DNA of 19,549 bases from Helicobacter sp. (GCA_029264655.1 JARHZY010000027.1:1-19549); one strand, 5' to 3'; positions 7,134 through 14,863 are shown, counted from the first letter of the stretch. Notes: a model not told the origin generated them from the letters alone. Made by a program: numbers and translations.

Positions 7134-8954
7134 CTATTGCTTAATGTTAAGTAAGGTTTCAATCATTCTGTCAATGGTGGTAATCACTTTAGCATTTGCT
7201 GCATATCCGCCCTGAAATTTAATAAGATTTACCATTTCCTCATCAACACTCACTTGAGAAATTGCTAAATGCTCTTTTTTAATTGCTTCTAATACACTTT
7301 TTTTTGTATCAAGTGTAATTTTTACTTCTTGTGTTTGATTTGCGACTGCACCTGTTGTATATTGATAAAACTCATTAAGTTTCATATGCTTTTTATCAAG
7401 TTTATTTTGATAAAACTCAACATCATCATATTGGAGTTGCTGCATCATATTGGCTATATCAAAATTCCCACTTACAGGCATAAGCCATGGACGTATTTTT
7501 GTCGGGTCTTTGCGGTATTCACGTTCAAGATTAATTGTAGAAGCATCATTGCCTGAAAAAAATCGATTAATACCAAATGCACCAGTAAAATTCGTCCCCT
7601 CATCTTTTAAACCTACATAAAGCCCTTTTGTTGGGTATTTAGAAGTAATTTTAAATTGTCTTGCATCATCATCATAATATGCTGTAAAAAAGTCATCAAA
7701 GTCATCAAGGGCATTGTTATTATTATTGTCATCTGTATTAGCATTAATTTGGCTTACAATATCACGCATTGTTGTTGGCACATCAATATAAATATCCTTT
7801 TTTGCCAAAACCTCACCATTTGCATTATAAGCATATAGTGTAAATTTACCCATTTTGATATTATAATTTGTATCTCTCAAGGCTTCATTTTTACCTATCT
7901 CTAGCATATCGCTTTTTATAGAATCTGTTCCACTTTGTGCATAGATTGTATTGGTGGCTTCTATAAGCCCTCGTGCAAAACTATCTAAGAGATTCATATA
8001 ATATTGCAATTTACCAACCTTTGTCCCCTCATAGCCATTATTATATAAATCAATCAATGCTCCAACTTTACCCTCATCCATTCTATCTGTAATATCCACA
8101 TCTTTAAAATCATAACCTCTTATATAAAGGCGATTTAATCCGGCAGCATTATTAGTTTTATTAAGCACAATGGGATGAAAGTTTGCCCCATCAATAAAAC
8201 TAAAACCATGTCCTATACTAAAGTTATAATCTTCATCAAAATCTGCAGCTTGAGCCCCCACAAGATTATTTGCTTTTAGCTTACCCTTAAAAACATTACC
8301 CCCTAGTATTTCTTTAATACGAAACTCCAATTCATCGCGTCTATCGCGTAATTCATTGGCTTGCTTCAAGGTTAAACTATCCTCCATTTCTTTCATCTTT
8401 TTGTTAATTTCAGCAATTTGTGCTCCAAGCTTATTGGCATCATTAATTTGTGCTTCTACTTCTTCGCTTTTTTTACGCTGCAATATCAAAAGTTTTTCTT
8501 TTGTATCATTCATATTGCGTGTAAGAATCATAGCATTTTTTGCGAGCACCTGTTTTTGAGCTGTATCATTTGGGTTTTGTGCTATATCTTTCCATGAATT
8601 AAAATATTCTTCTAAATCATTATAGATTCCAACACCTTCTACATCGGGAAAAAAAGTGCTAGCTTCACGCAAAGTAGTAAATTCTGCATCATAAAAATTA
8701 TGTTCTGTTGCAGCTTTTGAATAACGAGAGAATACAAATTCATCATGCAATCTTTGTATAGAATCAACGCTTACCCCACGTCCAAGATTATAGTCTGGAT
8801 AGTATAGTGGGGTTTCTGGATGCACGATGACGCGTTGGCGTGTATAAAATTCATCACTTGCATTTGCTATATTGTTTCCTGTTACATCAACCATTAATTG
8901 GTGTGCATGCAAACCTGTTGTGCTTGTATGTAATGAAGATAAAATGCCTCCCAT
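7134..8954 (-). CDS. flgK: Flagellar hook-associated protein 1 (FlgK)
   Basis: FlgK forms the first layer of the hook-filament junction outside the cell. The 606-residue protein has the N-terminal rod/hook-family signature (SSLHTSTTGLHAHQ, then VTGNNIANASDEFYTRQRV up to about 45). It also has a coiled-coil-rich segment at about 150-215 and the classic C-terminal export/assembly helix ending VNLIKFQGGYAANAKVITT and MIETLLN. A variable middle part includes an Asn/Asp-rich tract (DDNNNNNALDDFDDFF) encoded by short tandem repeats, probably a surface-exposed insertion. Its ATG follows a strong TAAGGAGG, which also contains the TAA stop of flgN, so the two are tightly coupled. The order flgM-flgN-flgK is conserved across epsilonproteobacteria. 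Regulation by sigma-28 through the flgM promoter is likely. Confidence 0.95.
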   Translation of the reverse strand: MGGILSSLHTSTTGLHAHQLMVDVTGNNIANASDEFYTRQRVIVHPETPLYYPDYNLGRGVSVDSIQRLHDEFVFSRYSKAATEHNFYDAEFTTLREASTFFPDVEGVGIYNDLEEYFNSWKDIAQNPNDTAQKQVLAKNAMILTRNMNDTKEKLLILQRKKSEEVEAQINDANKLGAQIAEINKKMKEMEDSLTLKQANELRDRRDELEFRIKEILGGNVFKGKLKANNLVGAQAADFDEDYNFSIGHGFSFIDGANFHPIVLNKTNNAAGLNRLYIRGYDFKDVDITDRMDEGKVGALIDLYNNGYEGTKVGKLQYYMNLLDSFARGLIEATNTIYAQSGTDSIKSDMLEIGKNEALRDTNYNIKMGKFTLYAYNANGEVLAKKDIYIDVPTTMRDIVSQINANTDDNNNNNALDDFDDFFTAYYDDDARQFKITSKYPTKGLYVGLKDEGTNFTGAFGINRFFSGNDASTINLEREYRKDPTKIRPWLMPVSGNFDIANMMQQLQYDDVEFYQNKLDKKHMKLNEFYQYTTGAVANQTQEVKITLDTKKSVLEAIKKEHLAISQVSVDEEMVNLIKFQGGYAANAKVITTIDRMIETLLNIKQ

Positions 8955-8964
8955 GCTATCCTCC

Positions 8965-9405
8965 TTAAACCTGAACTTTAAGCAATTGGCTTTGTTCTAC
9001 GCGACTCTTATAATCTGCTTTTTCGCGTGGAATAAGCCTATCAGCAATAGAAGTATAAAACTCACTTACGGCAAAAACCATGCGTGCATAATGCGTATTA
9101 ATGCCTTTAAGCTCTTCAAGAGTTTTACGCATATCAGCAAGCAATGTATTTGCCTTTTCATCTAAAATATCTGTGAGTTTTAGATGCGGGTGTTTTTGAG
9201 TAAGTTGGAGCATTTCTTGATCAATCATATTTTTTGCAAGCTCGAACTCTCTAATTGTAGATGCCTTTAATGCACCTCGCTCAAAAACTACTTCATGATT
9301 TGCTGACTTTACATCTTCAATATCACTTTGCGTATAGGTAATAAGTGTTTGCAACTTTTCAATTGCATTATGTAGATATGCATGTAATGCTTCTGTTTGT
9401 ATCAT
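8965..9405 (-). CDS. flgN: FlgN-like flagellar export chaperone
   Basis: This is a small 146-residue, mostly helical, charged protein located between flgM and flgK, the place occupied by the FlgN-type chaperone gene in related genomes. FlgN binds FlgK/FlgL in the cytoplasm and delivers them to the export gate. The sequence has long heptad-like helices (about 10-45, 50-80 and 82-135), no signal peptide and no membrane segment, all fitting the FlgN four-helix fold. FlgN proteins diverge strongly, so identity rests mainly on size, helicity and position. The stop is embedded in the flgK ribosome binding site. The start ATG at 9405 has only a weak TAGGG upstream. Confidence 0.75.
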   Translation of the reverse strand: MIQTEALHAYLHNAIEKLQTLITYTQSDIEDVKSANHEVVFERGALKASTIREFELAKNMIDQEMLQLTQKHPHLKLTDILDEKANTLLADMRKTLEELKGINTHYARMVFAVSEFYTSIADRLIPREKADYKSRVEQSQLLKVQV

Positions 9406-9555
9406 GGCATAACCCTAGTAATAAACAGACAGAAACCATACTTTGAGTAGAATCTAAAAAGCCTTAAAGCTTCAAAAAACTTATTAAGCCAAACAATCTA
9501 TCAAATTACAATATTGTCAAGTATTGCTTAGCTAATGATAGAATCTGTCCTTATA

Positions 9556-9798
9556 CTAGACATTAAGCAAACTTTGTGCCATTTTTTCAGAAGTCGCAGC
9601 TAAATTAACTTTATAATTGCCACTTTTAATATCCTCTTTGAGTTGAGCAACTCTATCACTTTGTTTCTTGTCAATAGCACGACCAAGTGTATTATCTTGT
9701 TGCTTTTCAACGTTTTTCTCATAATTGCGGTTTATATCATTGCGTTCCCTTGCTTGAGCTTGCTGAACGGAAGCCGCTATATTACTAGCAATTCTCAT
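9556..9798 (-). CDS. flgM: Anti-sigma-28 factor FlgM
   Basis: FlgM is the 80-residue anti-sigma factor that binds sigma-28 (FliA) and holds back late flagellar genes until it is exported or removed. The protein is small, polar and predicted partly disordered. Its C-terminal half (RVAQLKEDIKSGNYKVNLAATSEKMAQSLL) matches the FlgM helix pattern: R-x-x-x-LK-x-x-I-x-x-G-x-Y, then a final helix ending in MAQSLL. The start ATG follows AAGGAG with 7 nt spacing. A sigma-28-like box lies about 30 bp upstream, which would give the feedback loop known for flgM. It sits 150 bp upstream of flgN on the same strand. Length is close to other epsilonproteobacterial FlgM proteins. Confidence 0.88.
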   Translation of the reverse strand: MRIASNIAASVQQAQARERNDINRNYEKNVEKQQDNTLGRAIDKKQSDRVAQLKEDIKSGNYKVNLAATSEKMAQSLLNV

Positions 9799-9829
9799 GT
9801 TATGTCTCCTTACATAAGATTTTCTTACA

Positions 9830-9856
9830 AAATCGGCTAAAAGTTAAAAAATTCAA
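9830..9856 (-). promoter_or_regulatory. Sigma-28-like promoter for flgM
   Basis: On the minus strand, GCCGATTT (9837-9830) matches the sigma-28 -10 consensus GCCGATAA at six of eight bases. Eleven bases upstream lies TTGAATTT (9856-9849), which shares the T/A/TTT positions of TAAAGTTT. Transcription would start about 25 nt before the flgM ATG. The -10 is good and the -35 mediocre. Confidence 0.5.
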
Positions 9857-9861
9857 GTCTC

Positions 9862-10029
9862 CTACTGAATTTTTTTATTTATTTCTGATTGGAAGCTCTC
9901 CACCGTTGTAACACCCTGTGATTTTCCGCCACTATATGAGCTTGCCCCTTTATATGTATAAAAGAGTATAAAAGCCATTGCATAGAGAAAACAAACAAAA
10001 ACTAAGGTAGGATAAATCCAATTTCGCAC
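9862..10029 (-). CDS. Small single-pass membrane protein upstream of flgM, unknown function
   Basis: This is a 55-residue ORF, too short for many gene finders, starting at GTG (10027-10029) with AAAGG 7 nt upstream and ending in TAG at 9862-9864. It lies 63 nt before flgM on the same strand. Residues about 5-25 (IYPTLVFVCFLYAMAFILFY) form one convincing transmembrane helix. A polar tail follows, TYKGASSYSGGKSQ and then VESFQSEINKK. Start signal, membrane helix and sudden change to a soluble tail argue for a real protein. I do not recognise a family. Position suggests a link to the flagellar unit, but the flgM promoter box sits downstream of this ORF's stop, so it may be transcribed separately from the divergent region shared with csd3. 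Confidence 0.5.
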   Translation of the reverse strand: MRNWIYPTLVFVCFLYAMAFILFYTYKGASSYSGGKSQGVTTVESFQSEINKKIQ

Positions 10030-10080
10030 ATTTCAGCCTTTAAACTTGTGAAATTAAGATATTCATATACCAAAAAAAGA

Positions 10081-10086
10081 TATAAT
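10081..10086 (+). promoter_or_regulatory. TATAAT box, distal candidate promoter of csd3
   Basis: A perfect TATAAT is preceded by an A-rich run (AAAAAAAGA), about 120 nt ahead of the csd3 ATG. A 5' untranslated region of about 110 nt would follow. Confidence 0.4.
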
Positions 10087-10114
10087 TTATCCTTATTTCA
10101 TCAATAACACTCTA

Positions 10115-10142
10115 AGAGTATTAGAGTATTAGCAAATATAAT
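10115..10142 (+). promoter_or_regulatory. TATAAT box with tandem octamer, proximal candidate promoter of csd3
   Basis: A second perfect TATAAT (10137-10142) lies just after two tandem copies of AGAGTATT (10115-10122 and 10123-10130), which sit where a regulator or the -35 would be. The neighbouring ACTCTAAGAGT forms an 11-nt palindrome. The start ATG is 63 nt further on. Confidence 0.4.
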
Positions 10143-10205
10143 ACCAAAATTCTAACATATTTTAAGTTTTTTGTGAAGTATTTTAAAAAAGGAAAGTAAA
10201 TAATA

Positions 10206-11555
10206 ATGAATTTTTTTTACACAATCATACTTGCATGTTCTTTTGTAGTCAATATAACACAAGCATTAGATACAGAAAACCCACCACCTACAACAAAAAC
10301 AGATAATGACATAAAACAGGCAAATACACTTCCCACACAACCAATCAAAAAAAAAGGTTTTTATGCAACCTATACAGAACAATATAAATGGGAATATGGT
10401 TCAACTTTTTTAGGATTTTTAGTAAAAAATAACATACCTGAAAAAACTTATTATAACTTAAGTCCAGAAGACAAAGAACTTGTGGCAGATGTTAAAACAG
10501 ATAGTGATATTTTTGTAGTGCGTGATGAAATAGGTGCTGTATTGCATGCATTTTTATCATTAAATGCAGATACCCAAGTACATATATTTTACGATTTTGA
10601 AAAAGAACAATATGTGCTTGAGATTATCCCTATTTTATCCATGCAATTAGAACAAAAAGTTGTTGCCAAAATACAAGATGGTGGAGGACCATCTAGTGCA
10701 TTATATGGGGCAACGCAAGATCCAAAGCTTAATCAAGAATTTATTGCAGCCTATAAAGTGCGTCAAATTGTGCAAAAAGGCGATCGCGTCGCAACAATTT
10801 ATTTACGTCAATATCGTTTGGGTAAGCCCATAGGTGCACCAGAAATAAAATCTATTGCCGTAGAATCTAATAAGACATTCCACTATCTTTTTGGCTACAA
10901 AAACCGCTATTACAATATAGAGGGTAAAGAAATGGCAAATTTCTTTTTAGTTACCCCTGTTAAATACCGCCGCATAAGCTCTCGATTTTCATCTGGACGC
11001 AAACATCCTATCTTAGGTTATGTGCGTCCTCACTATGGCGTTGATTATGCCGCTTTTAAGGGAACACCAATTTATGCGGCTGGAGAAGGTCGTATTACTT
11101 TTGCAGGAGTTAAGGGCGGTTATGGCAATGTTGTTGAAATTAATCATGCAGGCGGAATTAAAACGCTATATGCACATATGAGTAAAATTGCAAAAAGCAC
11201 ACGAACAGGTGTTTATGTGCGTCAAGGAACTTATATTGGTAATGTTGGAAGCACAGGGCTTAGCACTGGACCTCACTTACATTTTGGTGTCTATAAAAAC
11301 AATAAGCCAATCAACCCACTTGGACAAATTAAAACTGCACGTAGTGAGCTAAGCGGTAAAGACAAACAAGCATTTATAGCATTTGCACATAATGCGAAAG
11401 ATGAATTGCAGTCATTTATAAAAAATGCGGTATTTGATAATAATACTTTTGTCATGCAAAAAACCGCTATCCGAAATACTTCTATTGACGATGATTCTGA
11501 TGAAATTGAATATAATGATGGGACAATGCAACAAGAATCTATAATAAAGGAATAA
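10206..11555 (+). CDS. csd3: Csd3/HdpA-type M23 peptidoglycan endopeptidase
   Basis: This is a predicted periplasmic zinc peptidase that trims peptidoglycan cross-links and, in Helicobacter, helps set helical cell shape. The 449-residue protein has an N-terminal signal peptide (about 1-20, ending VNITQA). A Csd3-like N-terminal region follows (GSTFLGFL at 65-72, YYNLSPEDKELVAD), then an OapA/NlpD-like stretch with RVATIYLRQYRLGKPIG (about 194-210) and ESNKTFHYLFGYKNRYYN. The M23/LytM domain spans about 255-372, with HYGVD at 276-280, YAHM at 322-325 and GPHLHFG at 355-361 supplying His and Asp zinc ligands and the catalytic His. A C-terminal tail of about 75 residues is charged and not conserved to my knowledge. 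AAAGGA precedes the start, and a Nudix gene follows one base after the stop. HP0506 is the H. pylori relative I recall. Csd1/Csd2 are shorter and less similar. Confidence 0.88.
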   Translation: MNFFYTIILACSFVVNITQALDTENPPPTTKTDNDIKQANTLPTQPIKKKGFYATYTEQYKWEYGSTFLGFLVKNNIPEKTYYNLSPEDKELVADVKTDSDIFVVRDEIGAVLHAFLSLNADTQVHIFYDFEKEQYVLEIIPILSMQLEQKVVAKIQDGGGPSSALYGATQDPKLNQEFIAAYKVRQIVQKGDRVATIYLRQYRLGKPIGAPEIKSIAVESNKTFHYLFGYKNRYYNIEGKEMANFFLVTPVKYRRISSRFSSGRKHPILGYVRPHYGVDYAAFKGTPIYAAGEGRITFAGVKGGYGNVVEINHAGGIKTLYAHMSKIAKSTRTGVYVRQGTYIGNVGSTGLSTGPHLHFGVYKNNKPINPLGQIKTARSELSGKDKQAFIAFAHNAKDELQSFIKNAVFDNNTFVMQKTAIRNTSIDDDSDEIEYNDGTMQQESIIKE

Positions 11556-11556
11556 C

Positions 11557-12183
11557 ATGCCAACAAATATGCTTTATTATCAAGGCAAATCAATACCATT
11601 ACCACTACCACAGAATCCAGAAATTATCGATATAAATCCACTTACAAGCTCAAAATATTTACAATTACGTCAAGTAAGATTCCAAGAACATGGAGATATA
11701 AAAGTGTGGGATATTGCGAATGCACATGATAGTGTTGCAATTTTATTGTATGATAAAGAACAAGATGGCTTTATTTTTGTGCGTCAATTTCGCATAAGTG
11801 TTTTTCTCAAAAATCCACTACATGGCTATATGTATGAACTTTGTGCGGGATTATGCGATAAGGATATAAGTCCGCAAGAAATTGCCTTGCAAGAACTTCA
11901 AGAAGAATGTGGTTATCATATTCCAATAGAACGTTTATGTGTGATTAATCAATTTTATAGCAGTGTGGGTATGAATGGTGCACGTCAATATCTTTTTTAT
12001 GCTGCAGTTTGTGAAGATGATAGAAAAAGTGCTGGTGGTGGCAATAAAAATGAACATGAGCATATTGATATTATTTTTGTGCCACGCAATCTCATACATG
12101 ACTTTTTACAAGATTCCAAATGCCCAACAACACAATCTCTCGTTTATGCAACCACATGGTTTGAGCTTACAAAACCGAGTTAA
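11557..12183 (+). CDS. NUDT14-like Nudix hydrolase (probable UDP-sugar or ADP-ribose pyrophosphatase)
   Basis: This is a 208-residue Nudix enzyme expected to split nucleoside diphosphate sugars into NMP and sugar phosphate with Mg2+. The Nudix box spans 98-120, with the catalytic EECGY at 116-120. The usual R-E-x-x-E-E appears as QELQEE and the early Glu of the box is replaced. The surrounding features HDSVAILLYD (57-66), VRQFR (75-79), YELCAGL (93-99), SSVGMNGARQ (135-144), AGGG (159-162) and TTWF (199-202) resemble mammalian UDP-glucose pyrophosphatase NUDT14 more than bacterial NudF. It begins one base after the csd3 stop, with GGA inside the last codons of csd3 serving as ribosome binding site, so the two are co-transcribed. 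The link to cell-wall metabolism may be recycling of a UDP-sugar, which is inference only. Activity could be ADP-ribose instead. Confidence 0.85.
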   Translation: MPTNMLYYQGKSIPLPLPQNPEIIDINPLTSSKYLQLRQVRFQEHGDIKVWDIANAHDSVAILLYDKEQDGFIFVRQFRISVFLKNPLHGYMYELCAGLCDKDISPQEIALQELQEECGYHIPIERLCVINQFYSSVGMNGARQYLFYAAVCEDDRKSAGGGNKNEHEHIDIIFVPRNLIHDFLQDSKCPTTQSLVYATTWFELTKPS

Positions 12184-12539
12184 TATAACAAGTAAAAAAC
12201 ACCCACTTAATAAATTCACTCTTTTAAAAATGTGCATACATTGCAAATAAAATATTGATGGGGTAATCTAAGCAACTCAAATAAATATATTGCAGCATTA
12301 TAAGTAATAGATATATCTCATAAAAACATATTAGCTATATGTAATTTAGCATAGAAGGAATTGTATTGTTATTTTTTGCCATCAATATATTGCCTTGATT
12401 TAGTGGTTTTTTATGATAATTAAATAAAGCCAAACCACAAGAAAATTAAAGCTAGATAACCTTTAAATACATTATCTTATAGTTAGTATAAGAAAATATG
12501 CTAATATTACTAAAAATATTGCCAGATTAAAGGAGTTGT

Positions 12540-12575
12540 ATATTCTTATTTATCGAATAAGTTATTCAAGAATAT
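12540..12575. terminator. Nested AT-rich hairpin between convergent transcripts
   Basis: ATATTCTT (12540-12547) pairs with AAGAATAT (12568-12575). Inside, CTTATT/AATAAG and GAATAA/TTATTC offer alternative stems. It lies where plus-strand csd3-nudix and minus-strand miaB-lpxJ transcripts meet, so a bidirectional terminator is plausible. There is no GC stem and no strong T tract. Confidence 0.35.
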
Positions 12576-12820
12576 TATAATTTGCTACACACATGCAATA
12601 ACTCTAACTCTTTCCTTAACTCAAGGCTAGTATTATTTGCATTATCCATTGCTTTTAAGGCTTCTCTTATATATTCATTAGTTATTATATTACACAATAC
12701 AATAATAAATTCTTTACAAAATGCTATAAAGTGATACAATAGAGAATCTGCTTTTATAAAAAGTTTTATGTTGCCAATATGAAATGCTTTTGTGAAACTT
12801 AGTAGAATGTGTAAAACCAA
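12575..12820 (-). CDS. Doubtful small ORF or gene remnant downstream of lpxJ
   Basis: This is an 81-codon frame opening with TTG, 29 nt after the lpxJ stop and on the same strand. The first half is hydrophobic. The second half contains EYIREALKAMDNANN and SLELRKELELL, which looks coding-like. A GGAG lies about 12 nt upstream of the TTG, too far for a good start. No family is recognised. It could be the surviving end of a decayed gene or a chance frame in AT-rich DNA. Confidence 0.25.
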   Translation of the reverse strand: MVLHILLSFTKAFHIGNIKLFIKADSLLYHFIAFCKEFIIVLCNIITNEYIREALKAMDNANNTSLELRKELELLHVCSKL

Positions 12821-12849
12821 ATATTATAAATTCTCCACATATCTTTACT

Positions 12850-13506
12850 TTAAAGAGAATCAACTTCTTTCATATAGTTTTCTAAAAGCATATGTGCTTC
12901 TTTAATATCCATATCCTTTGGAAAAAATAATGGCTCATGTGCATAATAATCAATGCGGCTAAATGGTTTTGGGATACAAAATTTATCCCATGTCTTAAGC
13001 TCCCAATAATGGCTAGGCTTTACTCTGCAACCACAGATTCCAACACCACTGCGTATTGCCATAAGTAAAATACCGCTTGCAATGCTTTTATATGGACCTT
13101 TTGGTCCATCTGGCGTAACAGCCACATCTTTTCCTTCATTTAATGCATGCACAGCTTGTATTAATGCTTTTATCCCACCTTTATGCGTGCCTGTGCTACC
13201 GCGTATAGCTTGTAAGCCAAATTGCTTAAAATATAGCTCTACCACCACCCCATCATTATGGGCTGATGTAATAAGACTCATATTTGGGGTATTGCGAATT
13301 TTTGCATAAAGATAGGGCATCATTAAAAAATTACCATGCCATAAACATGCAATAAAATTATTATTCTTTGCATAATCAGTAATATGAAATCTATTGCGGC
13401 ATGTTGCATAAATGCTTTTTGATATCCAAAACATTAATTTATGCATATATTTTATTTTAATTTGTTGTTGTTGCTCTCTAGTAAGATATTTATCAAAAAG
13501 TGCCAT
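12850..13506 (-). CDS. lpxJ: LpxJ-type lipid A secondary acyltransferase (DUF374 family)
   Basis: This 218-residue protein is predicted to add a secondary acyl chain to lipid A at the inner membrane, the role shown for H. pylori Jhp0255 (LpxJ), which replaces E. coli LpxM. Features of the DUF374/lysophospholipid acyltransferase fold are WHGNF with the catalytic-type His at 57, SAHNDG at 81-86, IRGSTGTHKGG at 101-111 and the strongly conserved TPDGPKGP at 131-138. The first 40 residues are amphipathic and probably dock to the membrane, with no cleavable signal. The start codon lies 14 nt inside the miaB end, so translation is coupled to miaB. The same neighbour pair occurs in H. pylori, which supports the assignment. 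The family is certain and the LpxJ name likely. Confidence 0.85.
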   Translation of the reverse strand: MALFDKYLTREQQQQIKIKYMHKLMFWISKSIYATCRNRFHITDYAKNNNFIACLWHGNFLMMPYLYAKIRNTPNMSLITSAHNDGVVVELYFKQFGLQAIRGSTGTHKGGIKALIQAVHALNEGKDVAVTPDGPKGPYKSIASGILLMAIRSGVGICGCRVKPSHYWELKTWDKFCIPKPFSRIDYYAHEPLFFPKDMDIKEAHMLLENYMKEVDSL

Positions 13507-14863
13507 TTACACCCTTTTTTTGCTGCAATGGTTCTTGCATGCTTTTGCCATATAATGTGCTACCCTTCACTGCAGTAATCTCTATATCAAGCAATGTGCC
13601 TATGTCAATAAACTCATTTTCTATCCTAATAAGCCTATTTGTATCACTTCGCCCTTCACTAAATGTTTCGCCTAGCGACTTTTTATTAGAATCTATAAGA
13701 ACTTTATGTAGCCTACCTAGCTCATACTGGCTATTTTCTTGCAAAATTTCTCTATGCTTTTGTTGTAATAAAGCCAATCTCTCTTTTGCTATTATCTTTG
13801 GCACACTATCTTTATCCCCCCATGAATGCGAAAGTGTATTGGGTCGAGGTGAATAAATAAAGCTATAAAGTGTATCAAAACGCACAGATTCTAAGACTTT
13901 CATCGTTTCTGCAAAGTCGCTATCACTTTCTCCGGGAAATCCCACAATAATATCTGTACTAATACCAACATTTGGGACTCTTTCTTTTAAATATGCAACA
14001 CGATTTAAATACCATTCCTGTGTATAACCGCGTTTCATTGCTTTTAGAATCTTATCAGAACCACTCTGCAATGGCATATGAATGCTTTTACAAATCTTTG
14101 GATTATATGCAAATTCATCTAAAAATGCATCATTCATATGTAAAGGATGGGGGCTTGTAAAACGGATACGCTCTAAACCTTCAAGCTTACTTAATTCTTG
14201 CAAAAGTGTTGTAAAATCAATCTTTTGGTGTGGTGTGCTGAAACGGATTCCATAATTATTCACATTTTGCCCTAAGAGCAAAATCTCTTTAACACCATTT
14301 GCTACAAGCCTTTGTGCTTCTTTATAAAGCAAATCAAAGGGAATAGAAATCTCCTTACCACGCGTAAAAGGCACAATACAATATGCACATTTTTTATCAC
14401 AACCAATTGAAATATTTAAGAGTGCCTTAAAACCATGTTGCTTCGAATCTGAAAATACATAAGTGCTATCATCATAATTTGTATCTACTTCTACTGCCTT
14501 TGGCTTATGGATAATACTTGTAATTTTAGAAATATTCCTTGCCCCTAAAACAAAATCTACATGTGGGGATCGTTTAATGATCTCATGCCCCATAGCACTT
14601 GCTGTGCAACCACAAATACCAATCTTTGCACCTTCTTTTTTATGCTTTGCAAATTGCCCAATTTCACTAAAAAGCTTTTGTTCTGGTTTTTCTCTCACAG
14701 AGCAAGTATTAATAAGAATGAGATCTGCATCCTGCATATTTGCAGTTAAGCTATACCCTTCTTTTGCTTGCAATTCTGCAATAATATGCTCACTATCACG
14801 CACATTCATAGCACAGCCCAATGTTTCTATATAGAGTTTTGGGTTGTTTGTTTTTGGTTGCAT
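13493..14863 (-). CDS. miaB: tRNA-2-methylthio-N6-dimethylallyladenosine synthase (MiaB)
   Basis: MiaB is a radical-SAM methylthiotransferase that thiolates and methylates i6A37 in tRNAs reading UNN codons. The 456-residue protein has the UPF0004 N-terminal domain with three iron-sulfur cysteines at Cys17 (ETLGCAMN), Cys54 (NTCSVRE) and Cys86 (GCTAS). The radical-SAM motif CDKKCAYC spans 155-162, GQNVNNYG follows in the middle, and a TRAM domain lies at about 375-440. The subtype motif NTCSVRExxE is typical of MiaB rather than MtaB or RimO. Its ATG follows AAGGA about 10 nt upstream, and TATAAT lies about 60 bp before the ATG. The 3' end overlaps lpxJ. Length is normal for the family. Confidence 0.96.
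   Translation of the reverse strand: MQPKTNNPKLYIETLGCAMNVRDSEHIIAELQAKEGYSLTANMQDADLILINTCSVREKPEQKLFSEIGQFAKHKKEGAKIGICGCTASAMGHEIIKRSPHVDFVLGARNISKITSIIHKPKAVEVDTNYDDSTYVFSDSKQHGFKALLNISIGCDKKCAYCIVPFTRGKEISIPFDLLYKEAQRLVANGVKEILLLGQNVNNYGIRFSTPHQKIDFTTLLQELSKLEGLERIRFTSPHPLHMNDAFLDEFAYNPKICKSIHMPLQSGSDKILKAMKRGYTQEWYLNRVAYLKERVPNVGISTDIIVGFPGESDSDFAETMKVLESVRFDTLYSFIYSPRPNTLSHSWGDKDSVPKIIAKERLALLQQKHREILQENSQYELGRLHKVLIDSNKKSLGETFSEGRSDTNRLIRIENEFIDIGTLLDIEITAVKGSTLYGKSMQEPLQQKKGVNGTF

Larger units (their letters stand above)
12184..12849. other. Gene-poor stretch between the Nudix gene and lpxJ
   Basis: AT-rich DNA with no confident gene apart from the doubtful minus-strand ORF 12575-12820. 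Inverted repeats include GTGGTTT/AAACCAC near 12401-12440, TCTTATA (12475-12481) / TATAAGA (12487-12493) with loop GTTAG, and ATATTCTT (12540-12547) / AAGAATAT (12568-12575) enclosing a smaller stem. These probably end transcription from the convergent units. Confidence 0.55.

Noticed and set aside
8992..9160. Plus-strand frames opposite flgN and flgK
   Set aside because: They are antisense shadows. The minus-strand proteins have family motifs and ribosome sites.
9406..9555. Possible promoter TTGACA in the flgM-flgN gap
   Set aside because: No acceptable -10 hexamer follows at 16-18 nt, so an internal promoter cannot be supported.
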